Below are positions 1 through 10,818 of a stretch of 64,000 bases of DNA, piece after piece (position 1 is the stretch's first letter; the number at the start of each line of letters is the position of its first letter). Origin of the DNA: Cercospora beticola (taxonomy: Eukaryota > Ascomycota > Dothideomycetes > Mycosphaerellales > Mycosphaerellaceae); the NCBI RefSeq assembly GCF_033473495.1, contig NC_088939.1:3658001-3722000 (forward strand), given 5' to 3'. The position numbers and the translations under genes were made by a program. The notes below the pieces were generated by a model. That model worked only from the letters and a program-made list of their open reading frames with translations, was not told where the DNA came from and ran no database searches.

Positions 1-815
1 GGAGGGAGATGGTTCTCGTGAGGTCCTCGCAACGGGCGAGGCATTGCTTGGGTCAGTACACTGGCTGGCGTGGCTGATGGCAGACGTTTAAAGTTCCTTA
101 GTTGAATGCGGTACAGTTCCCAACTGAGTTCCCAGGAGACCTTCGGCTTCGCATATTCCTGCTGACGACGCTCTTCACGGCGGCGATCTTCTTCTCGAGC
201 TGAGTGCTCTTGTCGCTGGCGCTGGCGTGTCTCCTCCTCCGCCTGCGCTTTAGCTTTCGCCTTCTGGCGCTCGCGCTCGAGCTTGGCTTGACGTTTGGCT
301 TCTTGCTGGCGCTCGAACTCGCGCCTCTGCTTCTCATCCTGTGCACTTGCGCCACTTGGTCTCGACCTTGGGCCTTGGGGCCTTGTTGATCCACTGCCAG
401 TTTGGGTATGCGCATCAGTGTAGCCCTGCTTGCTTTCTTGCTGTTCTCCTGGTACGTCGTAATTGGGTGGCTGACTCTTGCGTTTCAGCTCCTCCTGGTT
501 CGCCCGTTCAATGCTATTCGTCCATCTCTGGAGTACCAAGTCCCAGTGGAGAGCTTCTTTGATGTGAACACCCCGGCATAACAAGCAAGCAGCAAGATCT
601 TCTAGCATTAAATCCAGCTTTCTTGGGTTGCGAGAAATCGCAGGGATCTGCCGCAGTAGAATTCCGGCATTGTACCTATTATTCTTATGGATTGGATTAT
701 GACAGAGCCTCCCATTCCCTTTCTTGATCTGTGCACTGCATGTCTTGCAGTCGGGCGGAATACCGAGTACCTCCTCTGCTTTCCAGGTGGGGCTCCAGGC
801 TTTACTGAAGGTCAT
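1..815 (-). CDS. Partial protein: zinc-type Cys motif plus basic coiled coil (C-terminus off window)
   Basis: An uninterrupted reverse-strand frame runs from ATG at 813-815 through base 1 without a stop, so about 271 residues are present and the C-terminus lies left of the window. Near the N-terminus there is a C-x2-C-x11-C-H-N-P-I pattern (start PPDCKTCSAQIKKG), then a helical stretch with LAACLLCRGVHIKEALHW. After about residue 130 the protein becomes rich in Gln, Glu, Arg and Lys, a strong coiled-coil or single-helix candidate. The Cys/NPI pattern followed by LLC..H...A....W resembles the N-terminal block of some fungal T5orf172/GIY-YIG-type proteins; this is from memory, and no nuclease domain is visible here. 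The frame stays open upstream to a stop near 885, so 5' exons are possible. Function unknown. Confidence 0.55.
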   Translation of the reverse strand, partial: MTFSKAWSPTWKAEEVLGIPPDCKTCSAQIKKGNGRLCHNPIHKNNRYNAGILLRQIPAISRNPRKLDLMLEDLAACLLCRGVHIKEALHWDLVLQRWTNSIERANQEELKRKSQPPNYDVPGEQQESKQGYTDAHTQTGSGSTRPQGPRSRPSGASAQDEKQRREFERQQEAKRQAKLERERQKAKAKAQAEEETRQRQRQEHSAREEDRRREERRQQEYAKPKVSWELSWELYRIQLRNFKRLPSATPASVLTQAMPRPLRGPHENHLP

Positions 816-3082
816 TTTGGAAAAGCACAAAATAGAGGAGCGGTCCTCTGACAGCACCAGGAGCGATGGGCAGAGACATATTGTATGCTATTCGAGAGGC
901 CGCAGCAGGCACACCTCTTGCTGCGCCGCACGTCTCGAAACGCTACCAGAGCACATTCAAGCTTGAAGTCCAGCCCTGGGAGCTGCAGGCCTTCCACATC
1001 GGCTCAGTACAAAAGAGCTTCTGGTGGTCATGTGTGTTCCAATGCTTCGGGTCGAGGGGCTGTACATTCTGCAAGCGTTGCTAAAGAAAGTCAGAGAGCC
1101 CACAACTCGCCTATGCTACAGTGCGGCACAGTGCATTGGCGCTTCTCTGATACGCGCACGTGATCCATGAGTTGCAGCTTGGCCTTGCAACCACCTCTCC
1201 TGTCGCTCGCCGAGGCCAGAAGCAAAACGATATGAAGAGTCGTCCGTTTAACGGAATATGGCGAAGGCTGCTTGACAGGAATGGAGCAAATGCCAAGAGT
1301 ATATGCTGTTACTGTTAGATTGCGATCAAGTGGACGCAACAGGCTCTCGATTGCAGGCAAACTATAACCGACAATGTTGCAGATGCCAAAATGGTTTCGT
1401 TTTGTGCTTCGGATATGTTGACTGGAACAGTTTGTTTAGTGAGCCTCACTGTCATTATGACTTGGGCGCAGAGATATTGCGATTTATGCTCGGATGTGTC
1501 TCGGTGCCCATCTGCGAAACTGCTGGCGATGTGGCACCGTTCATGTCATTCTTCGCTTCTTGAGCAAAGACGGAATTGACGGCGTGGACTCCATAGGGTT
1601 GGCGTGAGGCCTCTGCTTGCTCGTCGTGCTCTCGAAGAGTGCTCGAGTTCATCGTCATACTCAAAGGTTGGGAATGTTGTGTTTCTTCTCGAGAGCAATT
1701 TTCTCTTGCGGTTCTTCGACGTTCACCTGTTATACGGGATGTGAGCGGGTAACTTTTACTTGTGCAACGATCACATGATGAGATGGGTGTCAGATAACAT
1801 TGCTTAGGCTGTGTTCAAGCCGTGACTGTGCTGGGTTGTTGCAGACGATACTTCCAGCTGATGCATGACCGGCGTTCTCGCGTCTAGTGACGAAGAAGGA
1901 AATTGGTGCCATTGAATAGTTGTACTTCATGGTCGCGCTCTCGCGCACGTGGCAGAGGCCTATTGAAGCTGGCTTGCATGTCGGTAGCGATGAGAACCGT
2001 ATGAAGAGTCCGAGACGGGTGCGGCCTGATTGATTCGAGTAGAGGAGAGATGGACCTTTTTGGGTCGAATGTACTTCTCAATGGCGCGCAGTACGGGATG
2101 CAGCAGGCTTGACAGGCTGGGTTCACGTGGATGGGCGCTCAACAGCATGAGATCGTGCCCAGTCTTGCCGTGCGGAAGTGCGAAAGTGAGCGTTGTTTTC
2201 CCTCGGAGGCTAGGGCCCGGGCAGCCTGAGGCAATAACGATGGGAACCGAAACAACATATCTGGCGAATCTCTTCTCCTCTTTGTCTCCATGGATGTCTA
2301 CACTTCGGCATCATCGGCAGCACACCATCATGGCGGTTCTATAATAATAGTGTCGACACGGCTCGCACGGGTCGAACCAACCCACCGCGCAGCCAACCAC
2401 CGCAAGGGGAAATGTGGCGGACGCAAGAGCTCGGGTGCAAATTGCACGACCAAAGTCAAAGCGCCATCTCCAGCCAGCTGCGACAACAGGAAAGATGCAC
2501 AGCGCCTTCATGCGAAGGCCTTGTTGGCCAGCAAGAGAGCATGCATCGATGCTCGACGAGTTTCCCTTCCGGCACGTTTCAGGCGAGTCGGCAGAGAGCA
2601 ATGCATGACTCGGGGCGTTCAATATCGTGGACCATGGCTCACATACTTCCTCCAGTGCACTTCTGGAAGCTAGCAACGCCATTCTGGACTTGACTTAACG
2701 ATGGTCTAGGGGTCCCCAAGCCACGAGCCGACAACGCGTGTTCTTCGTTCCTTGCCGTCAACTCGCATCGCAAGACATCGAGAAACGTTGGTGTGAGCTG
2801 CGTGCTGCCGCTCGCTACAGATGGTCCGACGCTGCGCACGCCGACTTGATTTGCGGTAACACACCTTCCACGTAGAATACTGGACTGGCTCCGATGCATT
2901 ACGACCTCGATACTGCCGAATTTTGTTGGTCGAGAAATCCTCATGTCAAGGAGGCACAGCGAGCTCTATTGAACATCACGTCCGCTGCAACACCCCAGGC
3001 CGAAGCATAGTGACGATCACCCACGCCTGGTGCACTGCATTCCTTGCGAACCAGCCATCCTCCAACGTGGATTTAAGGCAGG
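816..3082. other. Long intergenic stretch, no supported gene
   Basis: This 2.3-kb gap separates two divergent genes. All open frames are short (under 130 codons), overlap each other on both strands and show no recognisable motif. It may hold 5' exons of the leftmost gene (short reverse-strand frames at 812-997, 1091-1360 and 1455-1664) plus both promoters, but I could not join them convincingly. Confidence 0.4.
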
Positions 3083-4792
3083 ATGCTGGCGAAGCGGCGC
3101 CATGCCTCGCTACGGCTGTTCGTCTTTACAGGTCTTTGCGTAACTTTGGGCATTTGGTACTTGCGACCAATGTCTGTCGGGATATCGCCGGCCACCGTGC
3201 AGACATATTGGTCTTCTGCTGAATCATCAACATCAGAATCGCTAGCGACAACAGCTGGGCCAGGATTATCGAAGGAACATCCTATTCTGACAATTTCCAA
3301 GGCAGCCACTCGCAAACATGAAGAGAAGGTTGCGCGCCAATCCAGTACCTACGAGCAAGCCGTCGCAGAATACCTCCGTCGATATGGAAGAACGCCACCC
3401 CCAAATTTCGAGTACTGGTTTGCCTACGCCAAAGCAGTATCGTCCCCTATCATAGACGACTTTGACGTCCTCGATGATGCGATTTCTCCTCTTCTTCAGT
3501 ACAGCGGGGCGGAAATTCAGAAGACGATGGACCGGCCGCACGCTCGAGCAGAGATAGCACCTTGCAGGATCAAAAACAGCCAATTGCAAGAGGGCTGTGA
3601 AGTTCTGGGAGATGTCATCTTGCGTATCTTTGCCGACGCTAGAGTAATTGGCCACCTGCCTGATGTTGAGCTCCTGATCAATATGCTCGATGAACCGCGT
3701 ATCCTGCTGAATCGCAACTCATCATCCAGCGCTCGCTTGCGGCACCAGCAGCGCGACCTCGAACCGGAACCAGACGAAGTGGAGTGGAAGGACCTCGGCC
3801 AAGGTAATGCATGGCAAGAACTTGTCGTTGACCAGTGTCGCGAGTCACGGCCCTCACTGGAGTCGTATTCAGAGCTTGTGTCGCTCGGCAGCGAGCACAA
3901 AGTCTTTGGATTCGTGCAGGACAACTTCAAGTCGTTGTCCCTCTGCGACCACAAGGAGTGGAAGCACGCGCACGGGCTTTGGGAGTCCGCAACATCTCTT
4001 CACACCGCAAATGTCCCCTTGCCCGTACTGTCGCCTGCAGTAATTTCCACTATGAACGATATTCCATTTCCAGCAAGAGCATACACCCACAGCGATTATG
4101 CTTCGGATCCTGAAGAGAGTGTTGAGTACGAAGAGAAGACTCATGCACTGTATTGGGCGGGGAAGACCACAGGAGGATTTCAAAATGTGACTGAAGACGA
4201 CTGGCTGCCCCTTCATAGGCAGCGGTTCGTCAGTCTCGCAAATGACATGGATGCGGAAGCTCAAACGTTGCTGCGCCGAAGAGGAAAGAATGGGCCATGG
4301 GAGCCCATAAAACAGAGCCTCAAAAAGACCATGTTTAACGTTCATTTCACAGACGTTGTGCAATGCTCACCAGAAGCTTGTGCTCACCAACAAGAATACT
4401 TTGACGTGATCGCTCCCGAGCCAAGGAAGACAGCCCTGGAATACACTCTTGTGTTCGATGCTGATGGCAATGGCCACTCTGCGAGATACTATCGATTCGT
4501 CGAATCAAATTCTCTGCCGCTGAAGCAAACAGTGTTCCGCGAATGGCACGATGATAGGCTACAGCCTTGGCTACATTACATACCTATCTCACTCGAGATG
4601 ACTGAGTTGGCGGAGGTCGTCCGATATTTTGTCGAGGAGAGAGAAGGCAGAGTTCTCGCCAAAGAACTCGCACTAGCTGGTAGGGAATGGGCACTGAGAT
4701 CAATGCGGCCTGTTGATCAGGTTGTGTACATATATCGTTTGCTGCTCGAGCTGGCTCGTTTGCAGGATCCCGAGCGTCCAGCTTTGCCGTGA
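3083..4792 (+). CDS. GT90 (CAP10-like) glycosyltransferase
   Basis: Single-exon gene, 569 aa. A hydrophobic segment at residues about 9-28 after a basic N-terminus gives type II topology, so the catalytic part should face the Golgi lumen. The C-terminal half carries the CAP10/GT90 signature: WAGKTTGG at 358-365, an RYYRFVESNSLPLKQ block from about 468 and FREWHDDRLQPWLHYIP at about 485-501. Family members include cryptococcal CAP10 and the beta-1,2-xylosyltransferase CXT1, and animal POGLUT enzymes, which transfer sugars from nucleotide sugars to glycans or proteins. Donor and acceptor cannot be told from sequence. The ATG at 3083 is chosen because the membrane anchor follows directly. The next gene lies downstream on the same strand 375 bp away with no sign of co-function. 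Confidence 0.9.
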   Translation: MLAKRRHASLRLFVFTGLCVTLGIWYLRPMSVGISPATVQTYWSSAESSTSESLATTAGPGLSKEHPILTISKAATRKHEEKVARQSSTYEQAVAEYLRRYGRTPPPNFEYWFAYAKAVSSPIIDDFDVLDDAISPLLQYSGAEIQKTMDRPHARAEIAPCRIKNSQLQEGCEVLGDVILRIFADARVIGHLPDVELLINMLDEPRILLNRNSSSSARLRHQQRDLEPEPDEVEWKDLGQGNAWQELVVDQCRESRPSLESYSELVSLGSEHKVFGFVQDNFKSLSLCDHKEWKHAHGLWESATSLHTANVPLPVLSPAVISTMNDIPFPARAYTHSDYASDPEESVEYEEKTHALYWAGKTTGGFQNVTEDDWLPLHRQRFVSLANDMDAEAQTLLRRRGKNGPWEPIKQSLKKTMFNVHFTDVVQCSPEACAHQQEYFDVIAPEPRKTALEYTLVFDADGNGHSARYYRFVESNSLPLKQTVFREWHDDRLQPWLHYIPISLEMTELAEVVRYFVEEREGRVLAKELALAGREWALRSMRPVDQVVYIYRLLLELARLQDPERPALP

Positions 4793-5167
4793 TTGAGCAA
4801 ACCTCGCAAGAAATTCCATATCAAATATAGCGCTATAATCGATTCTCTTCTCAGACTGCGGGCCAAATCTCAGTATGAAGTTGCCATGTTGTGCTACCTG
4901 TGTTTCTCACCTCGTCTCGAGTGGTTTGCAGGACTAACCCTGCTAGCGCCGAACTTTACGTCATAAGTGAATGAGGACCTCGCGTGATGCCTGCAGCAGG
5001 TCAACAATACGCGTGGTGGCTGGATCAGAGTATGGATATCCAACTTTCGGCGCACTTCGCCCAAGTCTCATCGACAACATATTGCTGTAGCGAGCTACTC
5101 GACAAAGGCTGATCACAGGTGCTGGAACGTCCACAGTGCGAAAGCGCGATCGTATCAGCTGTCGAAA
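4793..5167. other. Intergenic region
   Basis: It holds the 3' flank of the glycosyltransferase gene and the promoter of the next gene. A tAAATATAG-like AT-rich patch near 4820 is the only feature seen; no gene. Confidence 0.5.
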
Positions 5168-6868
5168 ATGGCACGAACACGGCGCGCTCGCCCCACCGAC
5201 TTGACGGAATCTTGGGACGACGTAAGCGATTCCCGGCATTCGGAAGGCATATACGATGAACAGACGGAACGCGAAGAGGTTGGCAGCGCATACGAGACTT
5301 CAAGGAATCCTTCACAAAGAGCGACGAACAATGAAAATGAGTCTCCACGGCGGAGAACATTACGCTCCTCAGTCGAGCCCGAGCTTGTGATGCCATCAGC
5401 TCCAGATGCTCGAGCACATCATACAAAAGATGGCAGGAAACGAGACGCAACACCACGATTCAGACTGAACGAGAGGAGCAATACATCGGATGCCGGGCAG
5501 ATCAGGAAACTGAGTAGAGCAACAACTCCGCGAGCGAGAATGGCGGAGCGGAGTATGACAAGTGACGCTGGACGTTTTCAGAAGAGCAAGCTCAGTCAAC
5601 ACAACGAGGAGGAGTACGAGTCGGACGAGGAGAAGACAAGCAAGACTTCGCAGTATTCAGCTGTTGCCTGGAGCAAGATTATCAAACCGCTTCTATCATA
5701 CACGACAGATGTGGTGGGCCTGGTGCTACACAATATGAAGCCGATTTTCGGCTGGGCCCTTCTGGTATATCTACTTGCCGCTGCGCTAGTATTTGGATCT
5801 GGATTCTTGAACAACACAATCAACAATGCGCTCACGCCGATATGCCGATTACCATTCACAGGCGGCTTGCCATTCTGCCCGAACAGCAATGCTCCAGAGC
5901 TCAAGGGTCAAGCAGAATTTGGACAGCTCATGCAGGCACAGAATGCATTTGAGGATGTTTTGAAGAGCTCATCAGTCGGTGCGAATTTGCCAGCGGACAT
6001 GAAGAGAAGCGAGGCCAGCATCCGCGACCTTAAGCATGTCGTGCAGTATTCTAGTCTTCCTTCGAAGAACGAGCTCGTGTTCGAATTCAGTGGTTTTGTC
6101 GACACAGCACGACAAGCAAGCGGAGATCTCAGTCGATTCAACTCGCGCATCGGCAGAGCAGTGGACCATATTCTCTCTACCAACCGCTGGACGCTAAGTG
6201 TGATTGATGGCGTCTCGGAGAAAGAAGCGCAGCGTGGGTCGATTGCGAGATTCTTCAGCGACAATCTGAATATCTTCGCACCCTTTCAGCCCCTCAGCCT
6301 CTCGAGGGATGTGCTTCTTGACCAGTATCTCCGCCATACAGGGGCTGTAGAAGAGCAGATCATGTCGCTGATCGATGAGGCGATGGCTCTTCGGGACATT
6401 CTCGACAATCTCGACAACAGACTTGATATCATCTCAGGCATCTCAACTCGTGATGGCATCAGAATCGAGTCTGGCAAAGACGAACTGTTTGCCGCCCTCT
6501 GGACCAAGCTTGGAGGCAACCGCAAAGATCTCAACAAGCTCAATTCCCAGCTTGAGTTGTTGCGCAATGTCGGCGAATATCGACGTCTTGCGTGGGGACA
6601 TGTGACAGCTACTCTATTGAAACTGCAAGAGATTCAACACAGCCTCGAAGACCTACGAGAACGCGTAGCAATGCCCGAAACTGTTGGCACTGACAAAATA
6701 CCATTGGAGATCCACATTGAAAGCATCAACTTGGGCATTGAAAGACTTGAGAAGCAAAGAGATGCGAGTCGTCAACTTGCTGCACAGAACTACGAGAAAA
6801 TTGTAGGTAAAGCAGAGCAGGGAGATAAGAAGATGTTGGGTAGCGGGAAGCAGGAGCGAGAATTGTGA
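5168..6868 (+). CDS. Hypothetical one-pass membrane protein with coiled coils
   Basis: Single-exon gene, 566 aa, not assignable to a family by eye. Residues 1-165 are polar, Ser/Arg/Glu-rich and probably disordered. They include two copies of an ERS-x-TSDAG motif (about 102-110 and 127-135), which may be modification or docking sites. One transmembrane segment sits at about 193-213 (FGWALLVYLLAAALVFGSGF). The remaining 350 residues are mainly amphipathic helix with long charged heptad-like stretches, for example around the DNLDNRLD and LEDLRERV segments, suggesting oligomerisation. The layout (long disordered basic N-terminus, one membrane span, helical far side) would fit an ER, nuclear-envelope or organelle-contact protein, but that is inference. 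It converges on the SDR gene, with 183 bp between stop codons. Confidence 0.75.
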   Translation: MARTRRARPTDLTESWDDVSDSRHSEGIYDEQTEREEVGSAYETSRNPSQRATNNENESPRRRTLRSSVEPELVMPSAPDARAHHTKDGRKRDATPRFRLNERSNTSDAGQIRKLSRATTPRARMAERSMTSDAGRFQKSKLSQHNEEEYESDEEKTSKTSQYSAVAWSKIIKPLLSYTTDVVGLVLHNMKPIFGWALLVYLLAAALVFGSGFLNNTINNALTPICRLPFTGGLPFCPNSNAPELKGQAEFGQLMQAQNAFEDVLKSSSVGANLPADMKRSEASIRDLKHVVQYSSLPSKNELVFEFSGFVDTARQASGDLSRFNSRIGRAVDHILSTNRWTLSVIDGVSEKEAQRGSIARFFSDNLNIFAPFQPLSLSRDVLLDQYLRHTGAVEEQIMSLIDEAMALRDILDNLDNRLDIISGISTRDGIRIESGKDELFAALWTKLGGNRKDLNKLNSQLELLRNVGEYRRLAWGHVTATLLKLQEIQHSLEDLRERVAMPETVGTDKIPLEIHIESINLGIERLEKQRDASRQLAAQNYEKIVGKAEQGDKKMLGSGKQEREL

Positions 6869-7051
6869 TGAATGAGTTGACAGGACTTTGGATACGACAG
6901 ATCATGATTGATGAGCAAGTCCGTAGTACGATGATACCCACGATAGCAGTACGACTTGGCCTTTCAATGTCGAGCAGTTGAGCGCTCGACGTACTTTCTG
7001 ACTTTTGTTTCTGTTTTGTTCCATTCTTCTCGTAGGCTTCGCAGCACAGCG

Positions 7052-8209
7052 CTATTCCTCCGCTGGCAAGCCGAGCAGTTCATTGCTCAGCTTCCACAAC
7101 TTCTCTTCGTCCTCCTCGTTGTAAATGTGCGGAGCGTATCCAGGATCCATCATGCCATAGTCGGGTGGCAAGGGTGCAGATTCGCTGCAGTCTTCCAGAT
7201 ATCTGCTCGACAATCAGCATCGGCAATCGACTTTCCAATTGGGCTTGAACGATTCGTTCCTACTCACCTGCCTCCATTCTTTCCTTCAAAATGTTCGCTC
7301 ACAACAGCCCACACAGTCGTCGCGGCGCCCTGCTGCGGAGTCTTGAAGATATTCTCAAGCTTGTCAAAATTCAGCTGTTCATAATCGTCCTGGTTCAAGT
7401 GCCGACCAAGTTCCGTCATGATACCGCCAGGATGCACGCTCAGACCATGCAGGCCTTTGGATCCGTAATGTCTCTCGATCGAAGTGGCCATGTAGATGTT
7501 TGCAGTCTTGGACTGGCCGTATGAAGTCCATTTTTCATATGAATCTGGCTCGCTGAAGTTGATGTCCTGGAGGCGGACTGGGGCGAATCTGTGGCCGGAA
7601 GAGGAGAGATTGACGACGCGGGAGTGGAAATCTGGTGTACTGGAGGAGAGAAGAACAGGCTTGAGAAGTTGGAAGAGGAGGAAGTGGGCAAAATGGTTGG
7701 TCCCGACTTGGAGTTCGAAGTCGTCTTTAGTCTTTGATTGGGGGCAAGCCATCACTCCAGCATTGTTGATGCTGCAGAACGTGTTAGCGCTGAGCATGTG
7801 TGAAATAGTGAGCTGCTCACAGAATATTCAATTGCTTGGACTGGTTCTTGAACTCTTCGGCACCTTTGCGAACGCTGTCCAGAGAGTCCAGATGGATCTC
7901 CAGGGGTTTGGGCCGAGGCGCATCTTTGATCGTGGCGTTTTGGACAATGTCGTCGATGACTTTCTCGAGCTTCGGGATATCCCTCGCTGTAAGATAGAGC
8001 TGTGCACCAGTCTCGTAAAGTGCCCTAGCAGTTTCGACGCCAATGCCAGAAGAGGTACCTGTGATCAGAATGGTCTTGCCTTTGAACTTGCCCTCAGCAT
8101 TGTTGTCTTTGATTATCTGAAGTGCTGTTGGGCGAGCATCCCCGGCACCTTGCGGTTTCTCATGAGCATCAGCGTAAGGCTTGTAGGGAGTCGTAGGTGC
8201 GAATGACAT
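7052..8209 (-). CDS. Short-chain dehydrogenase/reductase (retinol-dehydrogenase-like SDR)
   Basis: Three exons: 8209-7821, 7771-7268, 7202-7052; introns 7772-7820 and 7203-7267, both GT..AG. The joined protein is 347 aa. It has the classical SDR N-terminal dinucleotide motif TGTSSGIG, the structural NNAG motif created exactly at the first splice junction (NIL|INNAG), the catalytic Ser in VNLSSSGHR, and YGQSKTAN (Y-x3-K). The nearest general family is the retinol dehydrogenase/WW-domain oxidoreductase-like SDRs, NADP-dependent enzymes acting on alcohols or ketones; the substrate is unknown. The C-terminal exon, ending LLGLPAEE, is short and in phase, which supports the model. It is divergent from the histidine methyltransferase gene with 353 bp between starts. 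Confidence 0.9.
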
Positions 8210-8562
8210 TGCGTGAGATTTCGGGTGTTGCTGGATTCGATAGGTTGCAGTAAGCGCTTGTTGAATGCTTGAAGTTGCAAGTACAATCTGCTATGAGTAT
8301 GTTCACGATAGCGTCCTCTTCTTATATATTTTTTCGTCTCCCAGGCTCCTTACCTGTACAGGATTTGTCCCAGATGGAGTTTACATTCAGCCGATTGTTG
8401 ATGCAAGTTATGCGTGGGGTGATGGCTGTGTCGTTGGTGGCTCCGCCTCGAGCCAACCAGACAACACCAAACAAAGATCCTTTGCTTGGCAGAAGCGGGC
8501 GTAACCTAACTAACTCCGAAGCGTTTGGCAATTTTATGCCGCTCATACAGGTCGGGCACGGC
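8210..8562. promoter_or_regulatory. Shared divergent promoter, SDR / histidine methyltransferase
   Basis: The 353-bp gap between two divergent start codons must hold both 5' leaders and promoters. A TATATATT run at about 8320-8328 is the only core-like element I see. No gene is supported. Confidence 0.5.
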
Positions 8563-9780
8563 ATGGCTTTCTCCTTTGGTTTCTCCGAAGACGTAGGCAG
8601 CGACAATGAAGACGCTGCACAGGTCGCACCAATTGCTAAGCAGAGCGCAGCCATCAGTCATCAGGTCCCAGTCCGCGCGCATAAGCTCGATGACCTGGTA
8701 GGTAAGAGCGTCGCTCTCGATACGAAGGACTCCAAGGATTGCAGAATTCTTCGAGCATCGCACTGCAGGAGCACCTTTGCGTGAAACTTAATATGATTCA
8801 AGGGAGCTTCAGCTGATTATTGCCAGATCACGACATTGCCCGAGCACCTGAGCTACAGCACCGTACGCATCGAGTCACCCTTAGGCCGGACTGTGTACCT
8901 GCCAAGACGCGAGCTGTTCGATGTTCGCGCGCAGCTATTGCAAGAAGACTCTTCTACCAACGATCAAGTTGTAGAACAACTCGACAAATTTGACCTCCGA
9001 TCTGGTGTATACGAAGGCGGCTTCAAGACTTGGGAATGCTCGGTAGATTTGGCCAGTCTCCTGCTCGATCGCGGACCCCGTAAGGACATCGATGAGCTCG
9101 TGAAATGTGATCAGATTGTGGAGGTACGTGGTGTCTATCAAACTCGCGAACCTTCATTGACCGCCATCCAGCTCGGAGCTGGAAGCGCTCTGCCTTCGCT
9201 GATACTGTACCGCCATGCTCTGCTCAATTCGATAAGCGGATTGACCTTCACCTTGGCAGACTACAACGAAGAAGTCCTTCGACTCATCACCTTGCCCAAC
9301 CTCATCTTGACGTGGGCTGCAAAAACTGAAACTTCAGGATTCGACTACTCCAGCCAGAATGCTGTCACAAACGGGGACTTGGAACTGACACCAGATCTCC
9401 TGAACCGCTTCAAAGCCGATCTAAGCAATGCCGGAATAGCATTGAACTTCGTCTCTGGACCATGGTCGCCCTCACTAGCAGCTTTGATTCCGAGCTCTGC
9501 CCCAGATATGGGACTAGTCGTCCTAGCTGCAGAGACAATATACAGCCCAGAGTCAACGGAAACTTTCGCCGACCTACTGGCCATTCTCCTGAAACGAGTG
9601 AAGATGGCAAAGGCCATGATTGGAGCAAAGCGGATGTATTTTGGTGTTGGAGGATCAGTCGATGGGTTCAAAGAAGCATGTCGAGACAGACAAGCGGTGG
9701 CATACGAGGTGGAGAACCATGGCGTGCCGGGACTGGATGCAGGTGTAGGGCGGGCTTTGCTCGAAGTGCAGATGTACTGA
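8563..9780 (+). CDS. HPM1: Protein-histidine N-methyltransferase (Hpm1/METTL18 family)
   Basis: Three exons: 8563-8697, 8827-9123, 9172-9780, giving 346 aa. The N-terminus (AFSFGFSEDV) matches the FSFGFS start typical of the family. Splicing intron 1 (129 nt) joins HKLDDL to LPEHLSYSTV. Intron 2 (9124-9171, 48 nt, GTACGT..CAG) has a length divisible by 3 and contains no stop; removing it restores the SAM-binding motif as IVELGAGSALPSL, as in VLELGCGTALPSL of relatives. A later ETIYSPE motif also fits the family. Yeast Hpm1 and human METTL18 methylate a histidine of ribosomal protein uL3, so a role in ribosome modification is expected. The downstream neighbour is a ribosomal protein gene, probably by chance. 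Confidence 0.9.
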
Positions 9781-10489
9781 GGCAGTGACGTTGGCCCCAG
9801 TGGGACTAGCGTCGCAGAGGGTACGATTCGCTTCAGCTGAAGGGGCGATTGTGTAGAGAATGTTCGTTGAGAAATGATAGCTGTGGGCAGTGAAGAACGA
9901 ATTGCCAAAAGGAAATGTATCGCTTGTATCTGTACCACAGCCAATGAGCTCAACGACCGCAGACTTTTCCAGCGCATGTTCGTTCTTGGCTGGCGAAGCA
10001 AGCAAAGGAGAGCGGTTTCCGAGGATACCAGCGAGTCCCAAGCAGTACTTCTTGCCTTTCCTCCTGCTTTCATGGCCAACTCACCTTGATGAGAGGGAAA
10101 GAGAAGGCCGTAATCAGCCGTCAAATGTAATTGGAAGCGAATGAAAGGGGGGCGTATGTAAGAACATAGAAAGGAAATGGAAACGGAAATTGAGGTCAGA
10201 CATATGTCGTGAATCGTGGAATCTGTTGTGGTGCATTCTGCGCGTGGCGCACTCCGCACTTGCCGGGTGTCGCCAGGCCTGAGCTATGAGCAAAGCCACT
10301 CTATGTCTTTATACCGTCGCATGGCCGATTCCAAGTTAACACCATACGCCAGACATGAGCCGTCAGCAGCAATGTCCTGGTTTCTCCAATTAGCACATCC
10401 ACCCTCCCGCAGCCAAAGTGTGTCCCGCTTCCTCACCTTTCGCTTCTAACTTCATCGCTTCATGACCATTCTGGCCCATCTTGCTCCAT
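9781..10489. other. Convergent intergenic region
   Basis: About 700 bp between two 3' ends. A 304-codon reverse-strand frame crosses it and the methyltransferase gene but shows no protein-like features, so I treat it as noncoding. Confidence 0.5.
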
Positions 10490-10818
10490 CTATCGGGAAG
10501 CGCTCCAGACACCCTTCAAGAATCCATCGCGTTGCGCAAGTCGGTTGATCGCATCGTCGCTCTCGCCCATGGCACGGACGAAACCGCAGAGGGCGTAAGT
10601 CTGGTTCTCGCCGGTCGCGCGGCCGTTCTCGTCAACCTTTGCGACGGAGATCTGAACAGAGGCGTGGTCCTTGGCCTTGATGATGCGGTTGGTAGCAGAG
10701 CACTTGCGTGGGACGTAGCTACGGAAGAGAAAATTGTTAGTTGCTGCTATTTGGCGTCCGAGGATGATTGTGCGGGGACCGCGTACAGGTCGACGAGCTC
10801 GCCGCGTTCGTTCTCCAT
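10490..10818 (-). CDS. RPS21: 40S ribosomal protein eS21
   Basis: Two exons: 10818-10787 (32 nt) and 10718-10490, with a 68-nt intron (GTACGC..CCGTAG). The 86-aa product starts [17 protein letters not shown] and contains [16 protein letters not shown] and [14 protein letters not shown], diagnostic of eS21. Length agrees with yeast and human eS21 (about 83-87 aa). The very short first exon encodes only the first 10-11 residues, as is common in fungal ribosomal protein genes. It is part of the small subunit and takes part in 18S rRNA 3'-end maturation. The leader before the ATG is pyrimidine-rich, as is frequent for this gene class. Confidence 0.97.

Noticed and set aside
2290..2682. Overlapping 123-127-codon frames on both strands
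   Set aside because: Mutual shadows of GC-rich sequence without start context, motif or splice support.
9345..10259. 304-codon reverse-strand frame
   Set aside because: It is antisense to the well-supported histidine methyltransferase exon 3 and shows no domain or natural amino-acid pattern.
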